DNA of 33,532 nt. It comes from Sphingomonadaceae bacterium. Lineage in GTDB: Bacteria; Pseudomonadota; Alphaproteobacteria; Sphingomonadales; Sphingomonadaceae. Of this stretch, positions 7,780 to 15,860 are shown piece by piece. The stretch lies in the NCBI GenBank assembly GCA_025362895.1, contig JANYFA010000156.1, positions 1 to 33,532 of the forward strand, read 5' to 3'. The position numbers and the translations under genes were made by a program. Within the stretch, counting starts at the first letter, position 1; the number at the start of each line of letters is the position of its first letter. The notes beneath the pieces were generated by a model. That model was not told the origin of the DNA. It made no database searches and worked only from the letters and a program-made list of their open reading frames with translations.

Positions 7780-8727
7780 TTACGGGGTGCCGTGGGCCAC
7801 GGGCTCGTCGTCAAGGGCGGCGCTTTCGTCGGCGATGTCCTTCGGCGGTTTGGGCATCGTCTCCCACGGCAAGTCGCGGTGGAGCGTCAGCGACCAGCGT
7901 TCGAGCCATTCGATACCGTTCGGGCCGATATAGTTTTCGGGTGTCCGATAGGCCGGATCGGCCATCGCGGTATCAAGGTTGACGGGCGTAAGCTTTTGAT
8001 TATGAACGATTTTCGCCAGCGCCCCGATACTGTCGGCGTTGAGCTTGCTGGCATGGAGCAGCCATACCAGCGCCGGACGCCGCCCGAACAACGCCAGACC
8101 TGCGGAGCGATACCACGGCACAATGGCGGCTGAAAAACGGATGTATTCCAACCGGATAGCCTTCGCCCGGCGACGCTGACCGGCCTTCAACGCGGCGTCA
8201 TACGGGTCGGCGAACAGATAGTCGCTGTTCTCCAGCGTCACCGGAGCGACGCGGTAATTTGCCGTCGTCAGCCAGTCGTCGAACGTCCGCCGCGTCTCGG
8301 CGGTCGGCCCGGTCTCCAGATAAGGGTAGCGAAACCAGCGCATTGTCCGGCCACGCTCAACCAACAGCGACTTGGTCACGACCTCGCCGTTGGCGGTGTC
8401 GCCGATGTAATCGGCCACCGGAGTGCGGGTCAGCGAAAGATGGCTATAGGTGTGGTTGCCTAGGTCCATTCCGGCGTCGAGCCACGCCGTCAGCAGCGCG
8501 ACGCGCGCCGCCCGATCAGCACCCTCCAGGTTGATTTCATTGACGAAGCCGATCGCCGGCAGGTGGTGTCGCACCAGTCCCCGAAGCAGCTTGCGGGTGA
8601 TCGCGGCCTGCTCGGCGACCGGGCGGACGGGGCCGAAGACCGGCAGGTCGTCGAAGGTCAGCGCGACGGGTTCAGCGGCGGCGGGGGCGGCGGCGAGGAG
8701 CGCGCACGCGACGGCAAAGGCCCTCAC
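7780..8727 (-). CDS. Exported polysaccharide deacetylase-like protein (NodB/CE4 fold)
   Basis: Predicted periplasmic metal-dependent deacetylase. The mature part opens with VALTFDDLP (metal-binding TFDD of motif 1) and contains DLGNHTYSHLSLT (motif 2, NHTYSH). I chose the GTG at 8727 because it overlaps the cysS TGA (GTGA) and gives a compact signal peptide MRAFAVACALLAAAPAAA. The ORF track uses a GTG at 8739, four residues longer. With the chosen start the protein is 315 aa. The C-terminal half diverges from standard CE4 enzymes, so the substrate (peptidoglycan, exopolysaccharide or other) is open. Last gene of the minus-strand radA-cvpA-cysS unit. Confidence 0.88.
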   Translation of the reverse strand: MRAFAVACALLAAAPAAAEPVALTFDDLPVFGPVRPVAEQAAITRKLLRGLVRHHLPAIGFVNEINLEGADRAARVALLTAWLDAGMDLGNHTYSHLSLTRTPVADYIGDTANGEVVTKSLLVERGRTMRWFRYPYLETGPTAETRRTFDDWLTTANYRVAPVTLENSDYLFADPYDAALKAGQRRRAKAIRLEYIRFSAAIVPWYRSAGLALFGRRPALVWLLHASKLNADSIGALAKIVHNQKLTPVNLDTAMADPAYRTPENYIGPNGIEWLERWSLTLHRDLPWETMPKPPKDIADESAALDDEPVAHGTP

Positions 8728-10112
8728 CCCCGCCGCCACGTCGTGCCGCCCGGGCCGTCCTCAAGAACAATCCCCTGCCCCGCCAGCTCGTCGCGAATGC
8801 GGTCGGACTCGGCGAAGTCGCGGCGGGCGCGGGCAGCGGTGCGGGCGGCGATAGCGGCGTCAACCAATGGGTTACATACGATGGCATTTGCCTGATCTGA
8901 TACGGTGACCTCTTCGGTCAAAGACACATCGAAATGCGCGGGAAGGTAGAAGCCTAAGAGACGGAGCGCGCCCTTCGCCGCGGCCGGGCTGGATGATACC
9001 AACTCTGACACGATACTTAGCGCGTGTGGCGTGTTGAGATCATCCCAAAGTGTCGCCGCGAAGCGTAGATCGTCCAGAGGCTCCAAGGTCACATCGTCTA
9101 CTGCCCGTTTCCATCGATTCAGCCGAGCCTTGCTCTGCTCCAGCAACGCCTCGCTCCACACCAGCGGCTGGCGGTAGTGCGCGCTAAGCAGCGCCAGCCG
9201 GATTACGTCGCCGCTCCACCCCGCCGCCAGCAGGTCGTCGACCCCGACGACATTCCCCAGCGACTTCGACATCTTGTCGCCGCCGCCCATCGACAGGAAC
9301 CCATTGTGGAGCCACACCCGCGCCAGCGGCGCGCCGCCGTGGGCGCATGCCGACTGGGCGAGCTCGTTCTCGTGGTGCGGGAAGATCAGGTCGAGGCCGC
9401 CACCATGAATATCGATGGTTTCACCGAGTTCGGCGGCGATCATTGCCGAGCATTCGATGTGCCACCCCGGGCGCCCGCGCCCCCACGGCGACTCCCACCC
9501 CGGCTGGTCGGCGGTGCTTGGCTTCCACAGGACGAAATCGGCGGGGTTGCGCTTGTACGGCGCGACCTCGACCCGCGCACCGGCAATCATCTCATCGAGC
9601 GGGCGGCGCGACAGCCGGCCATAATCGCCCGGCGCGGCAACATCAAACAGGACATGGCCTTGCGCGGCATAGGCCGCACCCTTCGCGACCAGGTCGGCGA
9701 TCATCGGGATCATGCCGGTGACGCGCCCGGCAGCATCGACCCGTTCAGCGACGTAATCGGTCGCGTGCGGCGCGAGGGTCGGCGGCTGCACCCCGAGCGC
9801 CCCCATGTCGGCGAGGTAGTGCGCTTCGAACCGGTCGGTGATGACCTTCGGATCAACCCCTTCGGCGGCGGCGGCGGCGATGATCTTGTCGTCGATGTCG
9901 GTGATGTTGCGCGCGTAGACGACGGCGTCCGGGCCATAGGTGTGACGCAATAGCCGGGCGAGGACGTCGAACACGACCGCCGGGCGCGCATTGCCGATGT
10001 GCGCGCGGCCATAGACCGTCGGGCCGCAGACATACATCGTCACGCGGGCGGGGTCGGCGGGGACGAAATCGACTTTCGCCCGGCGCATCGTGTCGTAAAG
10101 GCGGATCGTCAC
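8724..10112 (-). CDS. cysS: Cysteinyl-tRNA synthetase
   Basis: Class I aminoacyl-tRNA synthetase charging tRNA-Cys. From the GTG at 10112 it has 462 aa, matching the 461 aa of E. coli CysS; the ORF-track start adds about 49 residues of unlikely sequence. Catalytic features are HIGN (about 38-41), KMSKS (280-284), and zinc ligands that fit C29 in YVCGPTVYG, C221 in HIECSAM and the FPHHENE block (246-250). The C-terminal anticodon-binding region is slightly less GC-rich around 8880-9130, but the frame is intact. It lies 55 nt downstream of cvpA and overlaps the next gene by 4 nt, so it appears part of the radA-cvpA-cysS-deacetylase unit. Confidence 0.97.
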   Translation of the reverse strand: MTIRLYDTMRRAKVDFVPADPARVTMYVCGPTVYGRAHIGNARPAVVFDVLARLLRHTYGPDAVVYARNITDIDDKIIAAAAAEGVDPKVITDRFEAHYLADMGALGVQPPTLAPHATDYVAERVDAAGRVTGMIPMIADLVAKGAAYAAQGHVLFDVAAPGDYGRLSRRPLDEMIAGARVEVAPYKRNPADFVLWKPSTADQPGWESPWGRGRPGWHIECSAMIAAELGETIDIHGGGLDLIFPHHENELAQSACAHGGAPLARVWLHNGFLSMGGGDKMSKSLGNVVGVDDLLAAGWSGDVIRLALLSAHYRQPLVWSEALLEQSKARLNRWKRAVDDVTLEPLDDLRFAATLWDDLNTPHALSIVSELVSSSPAAAKGALRLLGFYLPAHFDVSLTEEVTVSDQANAIVCNPLVDAAIAARTAARARRDFAESDRIRDELAGQGIVLEDGPGGTTWRRG

Positions 10113-10167
10113 GGGTGGGGCATCATGTCGGGACGATGGGCCGACGCAGCGGCAGATATCCGGGTCG

Positions 10168-10833
10168 TCACAGCGGCGTCTTGCTCCCCGAATCGAGCAG
10201 CTTGTCGAGCGCACTGCGGTCGCCGTCCGAGTAACCGTGGCGCGGATCGAGCGGTGCACCGTCGCTTGGGATTGCTGGGTGGCCGGGGGGCAGGACGGGG
10301 TCGGCGGCGCGCGGATCGACCCCGGGGTGGCGACGCTTCTCGACGAAATCGACCATCGCCTTCGACGTGACTTCGAGCAGCGGGGCGGTGCGCGACGCCG
10401 TCAGCCATTGGGGGCGCGGCGTGCCCCTGGCCATCGTTTCGAAGCCGAGGCCAAGGACAAGCCAGATCACCGCGCCGAACAACAGCCCCTTGAATGCGCC
10501 GAAGCCGAGGCCGAGCAGGCGATCGACCGGGCCGACGACGGACGACCGCGTCCGGTCGCCAAGTTCGGCCGCAATCATGCGGAAGGCGATGAAGGTCGTC
10601 AGGAAAATGACGGCGAAGGCGAGGATCGCCGCCGCCGATTCGGTGTGGATGAAATGCATCGCGAGCTTAACCCCGGCGGGATAAAGCAGTCGCACGGCAA
10701 AGAACGCGGCGACCCACGCGAGAAGCGACAGCACCTCGGTCACGAAGCCCCGTGCCAGGCCCGCCAGCCCGCCGACGACGATCAGGATGAGGACGACGAC
10801 GTCGAGCGCGGTCAGGGCATTGAAAGCGGACAT
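10168..10833 (-). CDS. cvpA: CvpA family membrane protein
   Basis: A 221-aa integral membrane protein of the colicin V production protein family. The N-terminus reads ALDVVVLILIVVGGLAGLARGF, the typical first helix and glycine-rich turn, followed by three further hydrophobic segments (about 33-50, 68-88 and 104-125). A hydrophilic tail (about 140-221) rich in Pro, Asp and His is probably cytoplasmic. The family affects cell-envelope homeostasis and microcin export in enterobacteria, but its biochemical role is unclear. In many proteobacteria cvpA is followed by purF; here it is followed by cysS. It lies 90 nt downstream of radA, with a G-rich repeat tract in the gap. Confidence 0.92.
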   Translation of the reverse strand: MSAFNALTALDVVVLILIVVGGLAGLARGFVTEVLSLLAWVAAFFAVRLLYPAGVKLAMHFIHTESAAAILAFAVIFLTTFIAFRMIAAELGDRTRSSVVGPVDRLLGLGFGAFKGLLFGAVIWLVLGLGFETMARGTPRPQWLTASRTAPLLEVTSKAMVDFVEKRRHPGVDPRAADPVLPPGHPAIPSDGAPLDPRHGYSDGDRSALDKLLDSGSKTPL

Positions 10834-10861
10834 TCCAAAGGTGTTAGCGGGTTTGGCGGTG

Positions 10862-10909
10862 GGGGGGAATGGTGGCAGGGGTAACGGTGGCGCGGGGGAA
10901 CGGTGGCGA
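10862..10909. repeat. Three G-rich 16-bp tandem repeats between radA and cvpA
   Basis: On the plus strand three consecutive 16-bp units read GGGGGGAATGGTGGCA, GGGGTAACGGTGGCGC and GGGGGAACGGTGGCGA, followed by GGGCCGGGG. Five G-tracts of 3-7 bases lie at 10861-10867, 10878-10881, 10894-10898, 10910-10912 and 10915-10918. The tract fills most of the 90-bp radA-cvpA gap. The plus strand is the template for these minus-strand genes, so any G-quadruplex would form on the template and the mRNA would be C-rich. Confidence 0.7.
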
Positions 10910-10923
10910 GGGCCGGGGCAGCA

Positions 10924-12300
10924 TCACGGCCGCAACCGATCGACTAGCGCGCCCACCGTCCTGACCTTGGCCGTTCGCAGCCCCCCGCTGGCATCGACGA
11001 CGCCGGGGACGATCGCAGCGGCAAAGCCCAGCTTGGCAGCTTCCTTCAACCGCAGGGCGGCGTGGCCGACACCACGGACTTCGCCCGACAATGCTATTTC
11101 GCCGAAGACGACGGTGTCGGCCCCGACGGGAGCCTCCGTTAGCGCCGAAACGAGAGCCGCGGCGACGGCAAGGTCGGCGGCGGGGTCGTTGATCCGCAAG
11201 CCGCCCGCGACGTTGAGATACACCTCGCAGTTCGAAAAACTGAGACCGCAGCGCGCTTCGAGGACGGCGAGGATCATCGCCAGCCGGGCGCTGTCCCACC
11301 CGACAACGGCGCGGCGCGGGGTGGCCCCCGATGGCAGGCGGACGACGAGCGCCTGGATTTCGACGAGGACGGGGCGAGTGCCCTCCAGCGCAGGGAAGAC
11401 GACCGCCCCCGAGACGGCCCCCATGCCATTGCCCTCTCGGTCGGTCAGGAACAGGCTCGACGGGTTGGCGACCTCCTCCAGCCCGTCCGCGCCCATCGCA
11501 AAGACGCCGATCTCGTCCGTCCCGCCGAAGCGGTTCTTGACGGCGCGAAGGATGCGATACTGGTGGCTGCGCTCGCCTTCGAAATACAAGACGGTGTCGA
11601 CCATGTGTTCGAGGACGCGCGGCCCGGCGATCTGCCCGTCCTTGGTGACGTGGCCGACCAGCACCAGCGCCGCGCCGCTCGACTTCGCATAGCGGATCAG
11701 CTCGTGGGCGGCGGCGCGGACCTGACTGACGGTGCCGGGCGCACCTTCCAGCGTGTCGCTGTGCATCGTCTGGATCGAATCGATGACGACCAGTCCCGGC
11801 GGCGGACCGGCGTTAAGAGTGGTGAGAATGTCCCGAACCGAGGTCGCGGCGGCGAGCGCGACAGGAGCCTTTGCCATGCCGAGGCGGCGGGCGCGAAGGC
11901 GGACCTGATCGGCGGCTTCCTCGCCCGAGATATACGCGACGCGGACCCCGCTCAACGCCATTCGCCCGGCGGCCTGAAGGAGCAACGTCGACTTGCCAAT
12001 GCCCGGGTCGCCACCGATCAGCACCGCCGACCCGGCGACGAGCCCGCCGCCGAGCGCGCGGTCGAGTTCGGCAATGCCGGTCGTCGCCCGCGCGGGAATC
12101 GTAACATCGTCGTCGAGACCGGTCAGCCCGATGCCGCGCCCACCGCTGCTAAGCGAGTGCTTAGCGCTGAACGCGGTGACGACCGCCGCCGCCTCCTGCT
12201 GGATCGTATTCCATGCGCTGCAATCGCCACACTGTCCCGCCCAGCGCGGGGACACCGCGCCGCACGACTGGCAGACATAACGGGTAGCGGCGCGGGCCAT
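10924..12300 (-). CDS. radA: DNA repair protein RadA (Sms)
   Basis: RadA is a RecA-related ATPase that promotes branch migration during homologous recombination and DNA repair. All three modules are visible in 458 aa: an N-terminal zinc finger (YVCQSC...GQCGDC; C10, C13, C24, C27), a RecA-like core with Walker A GGDPGIGKST and the RadA-specific KNRFG motif (VKNRFGGTDEIGVF), and a C-terminal Lon-protease-like domain (from about residue 300). The length is normal. It appears to be the first gene of the minus-strand unit running to the deacetylase. Upstream is a 183-bp gap that contains only a possible 25-codon ORF. Confidence 0.97.
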   Translation of the reverse strand: MARAATRYVCQSCGAVSPRWAGQCGDCSAWNTIQQEAAAVVTAFSAKHSLSSGGRGIGLTGLDDDVTIPARATTGIAELDRALGGGLVAGSAVLIGGDPGIGKSTLLLQAAGRMALSGVRVAYISGEEAADQVRLRARRLGMAKAPVALAAATSVRDILTTLNAGPPPGLVVIDSIQTMHSDTLEGAPGTVSQVRAAAHELIRYAKSSGAALVLVGHVTKDGQIAGPRVLEHMVDTVLYFEGERSHQYRILRAVKNRFGGTDEIGVFAMGADGLEEVANPSSLFLTDREGNGMGAVSGAVVFPALEGTRPVLVEIQALVVRLPSGATPRRAVVGWDSARLAMILAVLEARCGLSFSNCEVYLNVAGGLRINDPAADLAVAAALVSALTEAPVGADTVVFGEIALSGEVRGVGHAALRLKEAAKLGFAAAIVPGVVDASGGLRTAKVRTVGALVDRLRP

Positions 12301-12337
12301 CGATCCTCCGAGTACGAAGCAGGAACGTAGCCCGGTG

Positions 12338-12415
12338 TCAGAGATTCGGCAAGGTGCGCGGACTGCGGTCGAATAGCCGTTCGAGCTGCGCCTGATCGTG
12401 AGTCTGCTCGGTCAT
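12338..12415 (-). CDS. Possible 25-aa hydrophilic micro-ORF upstream of radA
   Basis: On the minus strand an ATG ORF of 25 codons encodes MTEQTHDQAQLERLFDRSPR followed by TLPNL. A CAGGGGGTG stretch upstream could act as a ribosome-binding site. Third-position G/C is about 75 percent, compatible with coding but not proof. The peptide is acidic and polar, with no signal or membrane segment. It would lie 37 nt before the radA start. I do not recognise it, and chance is a realistic explanation. Confidence 0.25.
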   Translation of the reverse strand: MTEQTHDQAQLERLFDRSPRTLPNL

Positions 12416-12483
12416 CGACACCCCCTGCGAGATGTCGCGGGCGGGAGCGCAAACGAAAGCGGCGACCGGGGCGTTGCCCGGCG

Positions 12484-13209
12484 TCAGCCTGATACGACCA
12501 GCCGCAATGGCTTGCGCGTCTCTTTAAGTCCTTTGAGGAAGTAGATGATCAACGCCATCCCGCCGGCGGTCGGCAGGCCCCAGATGACGGGGTTGAACGC
12601 GTGCGCCGGCAGCATTTCGACCAGCCCGACCGACAGGAAGGCGGTGTAAGCGGCGATGCCGGTCGCGACCATCGCCTTCAGATGCTCGGGAATATAGGCG
12701 GCGCGTCCAGGGTCAGGGCGGAACATGTACAGCAGGTACGTCAGGGTGGTACCAAAGCCGATGATCGAGACGCCGATCATCAGCGGCTGGTGCAGAATAG
12801 CACCGTGCACCGCGCAGTTGACCGCGGCGACCAGCACGGCAATCTGCAGCGCGACCAGCGTCCAATGGCGGTTGGCGGCGTGATCGCGCTTGTTGACGAT
12901 CATCGTCAGCCCGTAGCGCGTCATCGTCAGCGTCAGCAGCCCGAGATAGAGCATCATCCATCCGAACAGGCCGCGATACAGCGGCGCGTCGGTCAGCCCG
13001 CGATGCATCGCCAGCGGCCAGAACAGGCTCAGCATACCCATGACGAGTGCCATCACGGCGGCAGCGTAGATGCTCGAGGCGAAGACGAAACCCCAGCGGC
13101 GATGCGCCCGTCCGCCCTTCGCGGTCGCGATCGCACCCCAGAAGCTGGTCAGGGCGACAATGCCGGCGCCAACGTGGGCGGCGAGGATGAGGTTAAACAG
13201 CCAGGGCAT
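12484..13209 (-). CDS. Multi-pass membrane protein, DUF2306-like
   Basis: A 241-aa integral membrane protein with about seven hydrophobic segments. The first helix carries a histidine (LILAAHVGAGIVAL), followed by GRAHRRWGFVFASSIYAA, an HRRxG turn typical of DUF2306-type predicted membrane proteins. Other polar residues near membranes include AMHRGL and NRHWTLVALQ. The ORF-track start is a TTG at 13218; I prefer the in-frame ATG three codons later, which begins directly with the first helix. Conserved histidines raise the possibility of a haem- or quinone-linked role, but this is only inference. It is divergent from the patatin gene, with 115 bp between starts. Confidence 0.72.
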   Translation of the reverse strand: MPWLFNLILAAHVGAGIVALTSFWGAIATAKGGRAHRRWGFVFASSIYAAAVMALVMGMLSLFWPLAMHRGLTDAPLYRGLFGWMMLYLGLLTLTMTRYGLTMIVNKRDHAANRHWTLVALQIAVLVAAVNCAVHGAILHQPLMIGVSIIGFGTTLTYLLYMFRPDPGRAAYIPEHLKAMVATGIAAYTAFLSVGLVEMLPAHAFNPVIWGLPTAGGMALIIYFLKGLKETRKPLRLVVSG

Positions 13210-13324
13210 AGCAGGCAATCCGCGTGCGTGGGGACACGTGCCCGACAGTGGAACATGACCGCGCGTGCGACAAGGCTAGCGGCGCCCGAAGGCGAATGGT
13301 AGCGCGGAGAACGGGAGTGACACG

Positions 13325-15613
13325 ATGCGCGAGAAGGAACTGCGGCTCGCGCTCGTCTGCTACGGCGGGATCAGTCTCGCGGTCTATATGCACGGCATCA
13401 CCAAGGAGGTGTGGAAACTTGTCCGCGCATCGGCGGCGCGGCGGCGCGAAGAACGGGCGGGACCGGACACCGAAGCGGTATACGGCGACCTGCTCGACGT
13501 AATCGGCGAGCAGGTCGATCTGCGGGTGATTGTCGACATCATTGCCGGGGCATCGGCGGGCGGCATAAACGGCATCCTGCTGGCGGACGCGATCGCTGGC
13601 GGGCGCGACATGGAGCCGCTGCGCGCGCTGTGGCTCGACGGGGCCGATGTCGACAAGCTCCTCGATGCGGGTGGCGCGGCAGGAAAATGGACCAAATGGT
13701 GGGCGACGCCGCTGGTGTGGTACGCGCGGCGGCACGGCTATGGCATGGCCGACCCCGCCGGTGGAGCTGGCGCCATCGACGTCGCCGACCCGACGGCGCG
13801 GGTCGAGGTGCGCGCCAAGCTATCGCGCTTCATGCGCTCGCGCTGGTTTCGCCCGCCGTTTTCGGGGGTCGGCTTCACCGGCTTGTTGTACGACGCGCTG
13901 ACGAGCATGGCGGCGATGCCGGCGGGGGCGCCGTTGATCCCACCCGGCCTGCCGCTCGACCTGTTCGTCACGGTGACCGACTTCAACGGACGGCCCGAGA
14001 CACTGACGCTCCATTCGCCGACGAGGATCATCGAAACCGAACACCGGCTGGTCATCGGTTTTCGCTCGCCCGCTGGCGTTGGCGCTCGGGCAATCGCCGA
14101 CCCCGCCGAACTCGCCTTCGCCGCGCGCGCGACGGCGTCGTTTCCCGGCGCGTTTCCGCCGGCGCACGTCGGCGAGATCGATGCCGTGATCGCGGCGCGC
14201 GGGCGGATGTGGCCGGGGCGCGAGGCGTTCCTCCGCCGCATCTTTCCGAGCCGCGCGGCGGCGGGGCGTCCGTTCGAAGATGCCGCGCTGATCGACGGCA
14301 GCGTCCTCAACAACCGCCCGTTCGGCCCGGCGATCGAGGCGCTGCGCGACCGCCCGTCGCACCGCGAGGTCGACCGCCGCTTCGTCTATATCGATCCCAA
14401 GCCGGGGACGGCGGGGCCGGCAGCCGACGTCATGGCCCCAGGTTTCTTCACCACCATCCTGCGCGCGCTTGCCGACATCCCCCGCGAACAGCCGATCCGC
14501 GACAATCTGGAGGCCATCGCCGCTCTCTCGGCGCGCGTCCGGCGGCTGCGAAGTGTTGTCGATGGGATGACGCCGCAAGTCGATACGGCGGTCGAGAGCG
14601 CGATCGGCCTGCGCTTTTTCGTGCTGCCGCTGACGCCGGCGCGGCTCAGCGCATGGCGATCGCGCGCACAGACGGCGGCGGCGCGCGGTGCCGGGTTCGC
14701 CTATGCCGCCTATGGCGCGCTCAAGCTGGCGCAGGTCACCGACGCGGTCGCCACCCGCGTCGCGCGGATCGGTGGGCGCGAGGCAGGGACAGCGGTCGCC
14801 GGTTACATCGAGGGGCAGCGTCTGGCGGTGGCGGGGGCCACCGCGCGCGGCGGAGCCTATTCGGCGTTCGTCGATTTCCTCCAGCGCTTCGATCTCGATT
14901 TTCGCATCCGCCGCCTGCGTTTCCTGCTGCGGCGGCTAAACCGGCTGGTGGCCGACATTGACGACGCCGACCGCGCCGCCGCCGATACGCTGAAGGCGGC
15001 AATCTACGCTCTGCTTGCACCCTATCTTGCGCGGCGCGGCGACGCCGGGTTCGATGTGGCGGCGTTTGCGGGCGATCCGCTAGCCACGTTGCGCGCGCTC
15101 GATGCTGGGCTCGGGCTGAAGGCGCTCGATGCGGCAACCGATGCACAGCTCGTCGATCTGCTCGGCCACGACATCGCCTCGCCGGTCCGCCGCGCCCTGC
15201 TCCGCGCGTGGCTCGGGTTTCCGTTCTATGACATCGCCTTGCTGCCGCTGCTCGGCGGCGACGGGCACGACGATCTCGACGAGGTCAAGGTCGACCGGAT
15301 CAGCCCCGACGACGCGATTGCGATCCGCGGCGGCGGCCAAGCGGCGACTCTCAAAGGGACCCAGTTTAATTCCTTCGGCGCGTTCTTCAGCCGCGCGTAC
15401 CGCGAGAACGATTATTTGTGGGGTCGTCTGCACGGGGCCGAGCGGCTGATCGATATCGTCGTGTCGAGCGCACCGGTCGGGATGCTCGACCCTGCGGCGA
15501 TCACGATGCTCAAGAAAAAGGCGTTCGGCGCGATCATCGCGGCCGAACGCCCTTATCTCACTGTCGTCGACGATCTACTCGATACGATCGAGCGAGAAAT
15601 CGCCGCATTGTGA
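13325..15613 (+). CDS. Large patatin-like phospholipase family protein (patatin-related, DUF3376 type)
   Basis: A 762-aa protein with an N-terminal patatin lipase domain. LVCYGGISLAVYMHGI (about 11-25) provides the glycine-rich oxyanion loop, IIAGASAGGING holds the G-x-S-x-G nucleophile elbow (Ser77), and LIDGSVLNNRPFGPAI carries the catalytic Asp in the DG pair (D324-G325). The Ser-Asp dyad is therefore intact. The C-terminal half (about 370-762) is Arg/Ala-rich and mostly helical, matching the long patatin-related family with DUF3376. There is no signal peptide, so it is probably cytoplasmic or peripheral. It likely hydrolyses acyl esters of phospholipids; the true substrate is unknown. A GGGAG RBS precedes the ATG. 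Its 3' end faces a possible minus-strand micro-ORF. Confidence 0.9.
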   Translation: MREKELRLALVCYGGISLAVYMHGITKEVWKLVRASAARRREERAGPDTEAVYGDLLDVIGEQVDLRVIVDIIAGASAGGINGILLADAIAGGRDMEPLRALWLDGADVDKLLDAGGAAGKWTKWWATPLVWYARRHGYGMADPAGGAGAIDVADPTARVEVRAKLSRFMRSRWFRPPFSGVGFTGLLYDALTSMAAMPAGAPLIPPGLPLDLFVTVTDFNGRPETLTLHSPTRIIETEHRLVIGFRSPAGVGARAIADPAELAFAARATASFPGAFPPAHVGEIDAVIAARGRMWPGREAFLRRIFPSRAAAGRPFEDAALIDGSVLNNRPFGPAIEALRDRPSHREVDRRFVYIDPKPGTAGPAADVMAPGFFTTILRALADIPREQPIRDNLEAIAALSARVRRLRSVVDGMTPQVDTAVESAIGLRFFVLPLTPARLSAWRSRAQTAAARGAGFAYAAYGALKLAQVTDAVATRVARIGGREAGTAVAGYIEGQRLAVAGATARGGAYSAFVDFLQRFDLDFRIRRLRFLLRRLNRLVADIDDADRAAADTLKAAIYALLAPYLARRGDAGFDVAAFAGDPLATLRALDAGLGLKALDAATDAQLVDLLGHDIASPVRRALLRAWLGFPFYDIALLPLLGGDGHDDLDEVKVDRISPDDAIAIRGGGQAATLKGTQFNSFGAFFSRAYRENDYLWGRLHGAERLIDIVVSSAPVGMLDPAAITMLKKKAFGAIIAAERPYLTVVDDLLDTIEREIAAL

Positions 15614-15744
15614 TCTAACATCATGTTGGCGAAACTAATAACCGTTTGGCCGCTGCTGTTCTGAATCAGCTTCGACGATCCGATTTCGAGCATGCCGCCC
15701 GCTCCCACCGTCATGGTGCCCCCCGATTCCACGCACTTCGCCAC
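15553..15744 (-). CDS. Possible small minus-strand ORF (63 aa), unrecognised
   Basis: A GTG-started frame opposite the patatin 3' end and the atpH upstream region. Its first 45 residues (for example GGTMTVGAGGMLEIGSSKL, then IQNSSGQTVISFANMM) look protein-like, Gly/Ser/Met-rich and alternating as in beta structure. The last 20 or so (SRSIVSSRSSTTVR) are the antisense of patatin coding sequence and look like a shadow. An in-frame ATG ten codons later, after a GGGGGG stretch, is an alternative start. Third-position G/C is about 74 percent in the first part, lower than real neighbours. No family recognised; it may be a decayed remnant or chance. Confidence 0.2.
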   Translation of the reverse strand: MAKCVESGGTMTVGAGGMLEIGSSKLIQNSSGQTVISFANMMLDHNAAISRSIVSSRSSTTVR

Positions 15745-15860
15745 CCCCCGCGTCTTGCGCCGCCGAGGACCCCATGCTAACGCCCCGCTCGCTCAACGCC
15801 TGCCGCCTTGCCGGTGCCGCGTCGGCATTTCGGGCCAATCTTTCAGTTTGGGCGAGTTTC

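Noticed and set aside
7774-7810. CCGTGGGCCACGG palindrome at the convergent S10/deacetylase ends as a bidirectional terminator
   Set aside because: The loop would be only 1-3 bases, there is no T-run on either side, and it lies in the deacetylase coding sequence.
13411-14961. A 516-aa plus-strand ORF in another frame of the patatin gene
   Set aside because: It is almost entirely Arg, Gly, Ala and Pro and overlaps the genuine patatin frame, which has the catalytic motifs.
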